Shown in pieces: positions 45,203 to 52,926 of a stretch of DNA of 52,926 nt. Numbering within the stretch: position 1 is the first letter of the stretch; the number at the start of each line of letters is the position of its first letter. Source of the stretch: CAUZFZ01 sp963579025 (GTDB lineage: Bacteria; Planctomycetota; Planctomycetia; Planctomycetales; Planctomycetaceae); the NCBI GenBank assembly GCA_963579025.1, contig CAUZFZ010000056.1:1-52926 (forward strand), written 5' to 3'. The notes below the pieces were generated by a model. It did no database searches, had not been told where the DNA came from, and was given only the letters and a program-made list of their open reading frames with translations. The position numbers and the translations under genes were made by a program.

Positions 45203-45271
45203 GTAGCCGAAGTCGCCAGACTTTGGCCGGGGCTGGACCCGTGGAAACCAAACTCTGGCAAGTTCGGCTAC
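45203..45271. repeat. Inverted repeat, family B, copy 2
   Basis: GTAGCCGAAGTCGCCAGACTTTGG (45203-45226) pairs with 45248-45271 over 24 bases with about 3 mismatches. Its arm is similar to the one at 32824-32851 (GTAGCGAAAGTCGCCAGGACTTTCGG), so both belong to one dispersed family. It lies 26 bases after the AOR-type gene stop and may terminate that transcript. Confidence 0.8.
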
Positions 45272-45363
45272 ATCCATCACTTCACGGCTGACAAAAGCAC
45301 TGGCGCGGTACCCATGACGGGTCGTTCGGTCCAACAGATGCAGCACTTCGGAATGGAGTCCGG

Positions 45364-46377
45364 ATGCGTATTGTGCAATCAACGTCGGACGACCGTATCC
45401 GGGTCGTGTACGTCATGGGGGCCGGTCGCAGCGGCTCTACAGTGCTGGACGTGATCCTCGGGAGCCATCCCGAGGTCTTTGGGACCGGCGAGTTGATTCA
45501 CATTTTTCGTGAAGAAGCTCTGCATCGCGCCAACTGCGCTTGCGGAGAAGCACGCGACGCCTGTCCGCTGTGGACGCAGGTTCGATCCCGCTGGTGCGAA
45601 CTGTCCGGGCAGTCCGCGATCACCGACCACCGCGAGCTGTATCGCCGCTTCTGCCACATCCAGTCCTTCGATCTGGGACTCCGGAGTTGGCTGCGCCTTC
45701 GCCGTCGTCCGAATCGGCAGTCCCCGGTTCTGACTGAGTGCCTGCAGCAGACCGTCGCGTTTTACCGCGCCATCGCGGAGACATCCGGACAACGGGTCAT
45801 CGTTGAATCGAGTAAGAATCCACTGCGTGCCCGTCTGCTGTGTCTGATTCCTGAGCTGGATGTCCGGCTGGTACACCTCGTTCGCGACGCGCGGGGAGTC
45901 GCCTGGTCGCGCATGAAAGCGCTGCACCAGTCACGTGAGTCCGGAATCCCGCGTGAGATTCCGTCTAAGCCCGTCACCGTCTCCGCGGCTTACTGGACGC
46001 TGATGAATGGCTACAGCGAACAGGTGCGCCGACTGTTCCCCGATCGACCATCGGCGCGAATTCACTACGAAGACTTCGTCGCTTTTCCAACTGACACGCT
46101 GAACGCAATTGGTGAGTTGGCCAGCCTCGACTTCTCGCAGGTGGCAACGCGACTGGCGGCAGGAGAGCCGATGAATCCGGGGCATCTTTATGCGGGCAAC
46201 CGAGTTCGTACTTCGGGCCCGATCCACCTGAAGCAGGATTGCGAGTGGGCCCACAACCTGACACCGCGACAGCAGCGCATCATCTGGACTCTCACAGCAC
46301 TGCAAATGAATCGTTACGGCTACCCGAGATCGCCGAATTTTGCGTCCACGAAACAGGACGAACAAGTGGCCGCGTGA
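45364..46377 (+). CDS. Sulfotransferase family protein
   Basis: Transfers sulfate from PAPS to a hydroxyl or amine acceptor. 337 residues with the 5'-phosphosulfate loop VMGAGRSGSTVLDVILGSHP near residue 20, the 3'-phosphate motif VHLVRDARGVAWSRMKAL near 175, and the ESSKNPLRARLL segment of bacterial/stf-type enzymes. No signal peptide, so it is likely cytoplasmic or Golgi-like-topology-free. A short Cys-rich stretch CACGEARDACPLW follows the first loop. Acceptor unknown; glycans or tyrosine-like targets are possible. The membrane synthase gene follows 142 bases downstream. Confidence 0.87.
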   Translation: MRIVQSTSDDRIRVVYVMGAGRSGSTVLDVILGSHPEVFGTGELIHIFREEALHRANCACGEARDACPLWTQVRSRWCELSGQSAITDHRELYRRFCHIQSFDLGLRSWLRLRRRPNRQSPVLTECLQQTVAFYRAIAETSGQRVIVESSKNPLRARLLCLIPELDVRLVHLVRDARGVAWSRMKALHQSRESGIPREIPSKPVTVSAAYWTLMNGYSEQVRRLFPDRPSARIHYEDFVAFPTDTLNAIGELASLDFSQVATRLAAGEPMNPGHLYAGNRVRTSGPIHLKQDCEWAHNLTPRQQRIIWTLTALQMNRYGYPRSPNFASTKQDEQVAA

Positions 46378-46518
46378 AAATGGCGGCCCTCCGAATACGA
46401 CAGTTTCGAGGTTGTCCTGACACGAACGGAGTGCAGTGCAGGCTCACCTTGACACGATCATCAGGCAACCCGTATCGAACGCGGACGATTCAGATTCCGT
46501 GATACGGGAGTAACGGGC

Positions 46519-49500
46519 ATGGACGCTCACAATTCGGCTCAGTCGGGCCGCTCGATGGGATGGTGGCTGGTCGCGACTTGTTTTCTGCTCTCCGGATTCG
46601 CTGGACTGCTTTACGAAACCGTCTGGTTGCGACAGTTCGCTGCTGTCTTTGGGACATCCGAAGCCGCGCTTGGGGCCGTTCTCGCGGCGACCATGGCTGG
46701 ACTGGCGTTGGGTGCCGTCATTTCCGCCCGCTATGCAGCGCGGATTCGCCGGCCCGTGCTGGCCTATGGACTGCTGGAACTTGGCGTTGCCGTTGGTGCC
46801 CTGCTGGTTCCCTTCGGACTGCAAATCGCGAATGGCCTGAGGATCTGGATCTGCGGCGGTCAGCCCGAACTTCCGGCTGCGGGTGGAATGCTTGAGGTCC
46901 TGACAGACTCACTCCTGGTTTTCGTGCTGGTGCTGCTTCCGACCGGTTGTATGGGCGCCACCTTGCCGATGCTCGCCCGGTTCGTTGTCGGCGGCGGCGA
47001 TCGGCGGGACACAGGACGCATTGGACTGCTGTACGGAATCAACACATTCGGAGCTGTCTTCGGAACACTGGTGACGGCTTTCTGGCTGGTTCCGTCACTC
47101 GGTCTGCAAACGACAGTCTTTGTGGGAGCCGGCATCAACGTCGTCGTGTTTGCACTGGCAGCCGTTCTGCAGAAGACGCTCCCGACGACTTCCAACGAAC
47201 CGGTGGCAGCCGACGAGATTCTTCGTTCGGACAGCTCAATCCACACCCGGACGAAACTCGAACAATCTGCACGTGCCCCGTCGCTGGCGGCATTGGCGCT
47301 GCTCATCGGTTTTGCCAGCGCGGCCTCGTTCACTTACGAAGTCCTGTGGACGCGGCTGCTCAGCCAGGTTCTCGGCGGCAGCCTGTTCGCGTTCTCGACC
47401 ATGCTGGCCGGATTTCTCACCGGGATCGCACTGGGAAGCTGCCTGGCCGTGCGACTCGTCCGACGAGGTCACCCGGTATTGCGTCTGCTCCTGCACTCCC
47501 AGGCAGCGGCGGCACTTGCCACTGTCGTCATGTTCGCCGGAATCGATGTCGTACCGTTTGTGTCGCAGTGGATTGGGAGCGGGTTGACGGGCGGCTTTGT
47601 GGCAAATGTGACTCTGTGCCTGGCTGTGCTGCTACCCTCAACAATCGCGATTGGTATGTCGCTGCCGCTGGCAATCGAAGTCGCAGGTCGCGGTCAGTCA
47701 AACCTGTCGCAGGTCACCGGGCGACTTTATGCAGCCGGTACTCTGGGCGCGATCGCAGGCTCCCTGTTGTGCGGACACCTGCTGCTGCCATGGCTGGGCT
47801 TTCATGGCACAGTGGCTGTTGCGGCATCAATCAATCTTGGTGTCGCCAGTTGTGTGCTGTTCTGGGAACGGCCGGAGCGACGGCATGTTCCGATTGCCAT
47901 CTCAATACCTGCCGTCATCGCGGCGTTGCTTGTCGTCGGAGGTCCAGACGCCATGCTGCGGTATCGGCCGTTGCACAACATCGTCGCTCCGCGGACGGTT
48001 GTTTTCTCACAGGTCGGTGCCTCAGCCAACGTCATGCTGTCGCATGAAGAGTTTGGATTCAGGCTGCTGTGCAACGGGTTACCCGAGGCCCTGATCGCTC
48101 CCCGAGGTGCAGTGGGCGGAGCAAGTGACGGTGCCCGCTGGCTGGCCGCTCTGCCGGTACTGGCCCGACCCGATGCGAAATCGATGCTGGTCATCGGACT
48201 CGGTGGAGGCAGTCTTGTTGAAGGTGTTCCGGAGACGATTGAGTCAATCGACACTGTCGAACTTGAGCCGAAAGTCGTTGCTGCCATCCGCGAGATCTCG
48301 AACGAGCGTGCTCACGATCCGCTCAGCGACCCCCGATTGCGACTCGTCATCAACGACGCGCGGGGTGCTCTCTCACTCAGTTCGAAGTCATACGACGCCA
48401 TCGTCTCGCAGCCCTCGCATCCGTGGACGGCGGGAGCGTCGCACCTTTACACCCGCGAATTCATGCAACTCGCTCACTCGCATCTGAATGCGAACGGCGT
48501 GCTGTTGCAGTGGATGAACTCAAAATACGCGGATGAAGGTCAGGTTCGGTCGCTGGGTGCCACTCTGCGGGATGTGTTTTCGCATGTGCGTGTCTACCAG
48601 CCGACAGAAGGATTGCTGCTGTTTCTGGCGTCGGATTCTTCGCTGCAGGTTGAAGAGCAGATCATCCAGACCGGACGACCGTTGCGCAGCGGACTGAGAT
48701 CATTCCGCTGGATCGGAGTGAATGATGTGCATGACGTCGCTGCCGCACTGCTGATGGATGAGCCGGCGCTGCAGGAGTTCTGCGCGGGTGCTCCCATCAT
48801 CACGGACAACGACAATCGCCTGGCCACGGGATCGTCCCGACGTCCGGGCGAGTCATTCACAGCCCTGAATCCCGAGGTGTTTCGGCGATCGGATGCCCTG
48901 ATTCACCGCAGCGGTGCACGGCCGCTGACCGACAGGATCGGCCTGGATGCAGCCAAGCTCGTCCGCGTGTTGTTGCTTTCGAAACAGGAAGCCCGAGCCC
49001 GAATGATCGCAGAATCGCTCAGTGGTAAACGTCATCGTCTCCTGGCTGACGGCTACGTCTCGCTCTACACGGGCGACTTTGATACAGCGACGGCGCGATT
49101 TCGAGCCGTGTTGGAATCCAACCCGAATGATCGCGATGCGCGATTCAAGCTGACCGAAGTCACGCTGCCTCAAATTGCCACCGGCCAGATTTCGCAAACG
49201 ATCCAGCTCGCGTCGCATGCAGTTTCACTGAAGTCGCCGATCGTTGCGGCGGCCACTGCCTACTACAGTCAGGACTGGCAGCAGTTGCAGTTTCTCGACG
49301 GACAACTGGGGACAGCAGCGCCAGGTGACACATGGCTGGCACTGTCGCTGACATTCCGCGCCGCCTGGCGAACGAAGGTCGTCGACGAGAATCGTCGGCA
49401 ACGCTACGGCGAGGAAGCGCTCGAGTTGATTGATCGCGCCATCGTCATCGAGCCGACCGTCTTCGCAAGCATTGTCCGCCTGCAGGCCGCTGAGCAGACC

Positions 49501-49713
49501 GGGAGAGTCGAGCCATGGCTGGAATCAGCCGTGTACCTGGCCCACCTTTTCGAAAAGCAGAGCCATACCGTCACTCCAAAGATGGCCCGCGCGGTCTCTC
49601 GTCAGGTGCTTGCGAAAGTCGCAACGATCACGCCAGCCACTTCCTGGCAGGAAGACCGCTGCAGCACCATCCGCCACCTCTACCAGCAGATCCAGGCGGC
49701 AGGTCAGAAGTAA
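46519..49713 (+). CDS. Membrane-bound spermidine-synthase homologue with C-terminal helical (TPR-like) extension
   Basis: 1064 residues. Two halves of membrane helices fill about 12-480 (FLLSGFAGLLYETVWLRQF, VLLPTGCMGATLPMLARFVV; then FASAASFTYEVLWTRLLSQV, VLLPSTIAIGMSLPLAIEVA), the duplicated MFS-like pattern of these fusions. From about 500 a SpeE-like domain follows: NVMLSHEEFGFRLLCNGLPE, MLVIGLGGGSLVEGVPE, IDTVELEPKVV, SQPSHPWTAGASHLYTREF. The last ~190 residues are helical and TPR-like (TARFRAVLESNPNDRDARFKL). It differs from the homologue at 17469, which lacks the duplicated helices and the tail. Polyamine synthesis is the family expectation but unproven. Convergent with the esterase gene. 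Confidence 0.85.
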   Translation: MDAHNSAQSGRSMGWWLVATCFLLSGFAGLLYETVWLRQFAAVFGTSEAALGAVLAATMAGLALGAVISARYAARIRRPVLAYGLLELGVAVGALLVPFGLQIANGLRIWICGGQPELPAAGGMLEVLTDSLLVFVLVLLPTGCMGATLPMLARFVVGGGDRRDTGRIGLLYGINTFGAVFGTLVTAFWLVPSLGLQTTVFVGAGINVVVFALAAVLQKTLPTTSNEPVAADEILRSDSSIHTRTKLEQSARAPSLAALALLIGFASAASFTYEVLWTRLLSQVLGGSLFAFSTMLAGFLTGIALGSCLAVRLVRRGHPVLRLLLHSQAAAALATVVMFAGIDVVPFVSQWIGSGLTGGFVANVTLCLAVLLPSTIAIGMSLPLAIEVAGRGQSNLSQVTGRLYAAGTLGAIAGSLLCGHLLLPWLGFHGTVAVAASINLGVASCVLFWERPERRHVPIAISIPAVIAALLVVGGPDAMLRYRPLHNIVAPRTVVFSQVGASANVMLSHEEFGFRLLCNGLPEALIAPRGAVGGASDGARWLAALPVLARPDAKSMLVIGLGGGSLVEGVPETIESIDTVELEPKVVAAIREISNERAHDPLSDPRLRLVINDARGALSLSSKSYDAIVSQPSHPWTAGASHLYTREFMQLAHSHLNANGVLLQWMNSKYADEGQVRSLGATLRDVFSHVRVYQPTEGLLLFLASDSSLQVEEQIIQTGRPLRSGLRSFRWIGVNDVHDVAAALLMDEPALQEFCAGAPIITDNDNRLATGSSRRPGESFTALNPEVFRRSDALIHRSGARPLTDRIGLDAAKLVRVLLLSKQEARARMIAESLSGKRHRLLADGYVSLYTGDFDTATARFRAVLESNPNDRDARFKLTEVTLPQIATGQISQTIQLASHAVSLKSPIVAAATAYYSQDWQQLQFLDGQLGTAAPGDTWLALSLTFRAAWRTKVVDENRRQRYGEEALELIDRAIVIEPTVFASIVRLQAAEQTGRVEPWLESAVYLAHLFEKQSHTVTPKMARAVSRQVLAKVATITPATSWQEDRCSTIRHLYQQIQAAGQK

Positions 49714-49754
49714 CACGACCAGGACTGGTCTGGCATCGCGAGGCTTAATTCACA

Positions 49755-51503
<1,749 letters not shown>

Positions 51504-51565
51504 GCGGTGTCTCCGAATGGTTTCGTTGATTGGACGAATTTCGTGACGGTGAAGGACGGTGAACG

Positions 51566-52756
51566 CTACCCGAGCACACCCAGCTCACGTCCGGTTTCTT
51601 CGAAGCACTTCAGTGCAAACGTCAGATCGTCACGACTGTGGGCGGCTGAAATCTGTGTGCGGATGCGGGCTTTGCCGACAGGGACAACCGGGAAGGAAAA
51701 CCCGATCACATAGACGCCTTTCTCCAGCATCGCATCTGCGAACCGCGACGCCAGTGCCGCGTCCCCCAGCATGACCGGAGTGATCGGATGCTCGCCGTCC
51801 AGCACGTCGAATCCGAGCTGTGGCAATTCCGATCGGAAGAACTCGGTGTTATCCCGCAGCCTGTTGCGCAGGTCCGGTGAGCCGGCGACCAGCTCAAGTG
51901 CCTTCATCGAAGCGCACACGATCGGCGGAGCCAGCGAGTTTGAAAACAGATACGGCCGCGACCGCTGCCGCAGATACGCGATGATCTCCTGTCGGCCGCT
52001 GGTGTAACCACCGCTCGCTCCCCCCAGCGCCTTCCCGAGCGTTCCGGTCACAATGTCGACTCGGTCCTGTACGCCGAACCGGTCCGGTGTGCCGCCGCCG
52101 TTGGGTCCGACGAAGCCAACCGCGTGCGAATCGTCGACCATCACCAGTGCGTTGTAACGATCGGCCAGGTCGCAGATGTCCGGCAGATTGGCGAGATAAC
52201 CGTCCATCGAAAACACACCGTCAGTCGCAATCAGTCGGAAGCGGGCCGACCGCGCTTCCTGCAACTTCAACTCGAGGTCCGCCATGTCGTTGTTGCGGTA
52301 TCGATATCGCGCCGCTTTGCACAGACGCACGCCGTCGATGATGCTCGCATGGTTCAGCTCGTCGGAGATGACAGCGTCGTCTTCGCCCAGCAGAGTTTCG
52401 AACAGGCCGCCGTTCGCATCGAAACAGGACGAATAGAGAATCGTGTCGTCCGTGCCGAGGAAGTTGCTTAAGCGTTCTTCCAACTGGCTGTGAATTGTCT
52501 GTGTGCCACAAATAAACCGGACTGAGGCCATGCCATAACCCCACTGCTCCAGGGCTGCCTGAGCAGCGGCGACGATCTGTGGGTGGTTCGCCAGACCGAG
52601 GTAATTGTTGGCACACAGATTGAGCACCTCGCCGGAAGACCCGGTTTGAACGCGGGCATTCTGCGAGGTCTCGATCTGTCGCTCGGCCTTCCACAGCCCC
52701 TGCGAACGGATGTCGTCAAGCTGCCCGGCCAGATGGTCGCGGAAGGCTCCGTACAT
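51566..52756 (-). CDS. kbl: Glycine C-acetyltransferase (2-amino-3-ketobutyrate CoA ligase)
   Basis: Start chosen at ATG 52754-52756 (MYGAFRDHLAGQLDDIRSQG) with GGAG upstream; 18 further upstream residues are unlikely. 396 residues, the Kbl norm. PLP-dependent alpha-oxoamine synthase features: NLCANNYLGLANHP, GYGMASVRFICGTQ, SDELNHASIIDGVRL, TDGVFSMDGYLANL, VMVDDSHAVGFVG, and the PLP lysine in TGTLGKALGGASGGY. It cleaves 2-amino-3-ketobutyrate with CoA to glycine and acetyl-CoA in threonine breakdown. No tdh gene is beside it in the window. Close relatives (BioF, HemA) are less likely given HIQT-type and FSNSLAPPIV segments. Confidence 0.93.
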   Translation of the reverse strand: MYGAFRDHLAGQLDDIRSQGLWKAERQIETSQNARVQTGSSGEVLNLCANNYLGLANHPQIVAAAQAALEQWGYGMASVRFICGTQTIHSQLEERLSNFLGTDDTILYSSCFDANGGLFETLLGEDDAVISDELNHASIIDGVRLCKAARYRYRNNDMADLELKLQEARSARFRLIATDGVFSMDGYLANLPDICDLADRYNALVMVDDSHAVGFVGPNGGGTPDRFGVQDRVDIVTGTLGKALGGASGGYTSGRQEIIAYLRQRSRPYLFSNSLAPPIVCASMKALELVAGSPDLRNRLRDNTEFFRSELPQLGFDVLDGEHPITPVMLGDAALASRFADAMLEKGVYVIGFSFPVVPVGKARIRTQISAAHSRDDLTFALKCFEETGRELGVLG

Positions 52757-52800
52757 GGCATTGGCTCCGTTCCTGTTGGGACGCTTTGCGCCTGCACCAA

Positions 52801-52924
52801 CTCGTTCCAACGCTGCGAGCCTGTGAGTTTTTCAGTAGGCCGGAACAAGCGTAGCGCAGTTCCGGCAGTCGAGTCGTGAGCCATTCGAATTGCCGGAACT
52901 GCGCTACGCGTGGTCCGGCCTACT
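52801..52924. repeat. Dispersed inverted repeat, family A, copy 2
   Basis: Arms 52834-52867 and 52891-52924 pair over 34 bases with few mismatches, with the same AGTAGGCCGGAACAAGC and GCGCAGTTCCGGCA parts as the copy at 521-613. The left flank (CTCGTTCCAACGC, TGTGAGTTTTTC at 52822-52833) is shared with copy 1. The right limit may lie at or past the window end. It sits upstream of kbl. Confidence 0.85.
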
Positions 52925-52926
52925 CC

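Overview
The window (52.9 kb) reads as chromosomal DNA of a planctomycete. Supporting families are a PSCyt1/DUF1592-DUF1585-type cytochrome protein next to a DUF1552 protein, paired WxQWRGP beta-propeller proteins, a sialate O-acetylesterase fused to DUF1080, a TIGR03067-like/leucine-rich-repeat gene, kinases of the Pkn2 kind (one fused to a STAND NTPase and an FGE-like domain), a poly-serine secreted-type protein, and many signal peptides and lipoboxes. kdsA implies a Gram-negative Kdo-containing envelope. Codon use is moderately GC-rich with GTG starts. No tRNA, rRNA, CRISPR array, transposase or prophage module was seen.

Layout. 1-6.4 kb: the tail of an RluA-family pseudouridine synthase, then secreted proteins (an apparent ATT-start hypothetical, a phosphatase-methyltransferase fusion, a sialate esterase-DUF1080 fusion, a beta-propeller protein). 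6.4-8.4 kb: a TIGR03067-like/LRR gene broken by one in-frame TGA. 8.7-14.6 kb: cytochrome/DUF1592 protein, DUF1552 protein and a second beta-propeller protein, all on the minus strand. 14.7-17.0 kb: DksA/TraR zinc finger protein, MoxR ATPase and DJ-1/PfpI protein. 17.4-29.4 kb: an accessory-looking block with a membrane spermidine-synthase homologue, a glycosyltransferase, a 1452-residue kinase/STAND/FGE protein, a poly-serine cysteine-motif protein and a three-domain glycosyltransferase/pyruvyltransferase. 29.5-34.4 kb: lepA, an SMP-30/FKBP fusion and a second kinase. 34.4-37.8 kb: the conserved rpsB-tsf-pyrH-frr cluster. 38.2-43.1 kb: two lipoproteins around kdsA. 43.3-49.7 kb: an aldehyde:ferredoxin oxidoreductase homologue, a sulfotransferase and a second membrane spermidine-synthase homologue with a long C-terminal extension. 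49.7-52.8 kb: an esterase/SMP-30 fusion and kbl.

Intergenic DNA is rich in inverted repeats of several families. One family (CGTAGGCCGGAACAAGC type, about 125 bp) occurs at both edges of the window with conserved flanks. A second (GTAGCGAAAGTCGCCAG type) occurs at 32.8 and 45.2 kb.

Most of the window is housekeeping and typical planctomycete secreted-protein content. The best candidates for something less described are: the poly-serine Cys/Trp-motif protein set tail-to-tail with the three-domain glycosyltransferase and close to the giant kinase (a possible surface glycoprotein system, inferred only from position); the TGA-interrupted gene with a hairpin 15 nt after the TGA; the probable ATT-initiated secreted protein; and the unusual fusions (secreted phosphatase-methyltransferase, SMP-30-FKBP).
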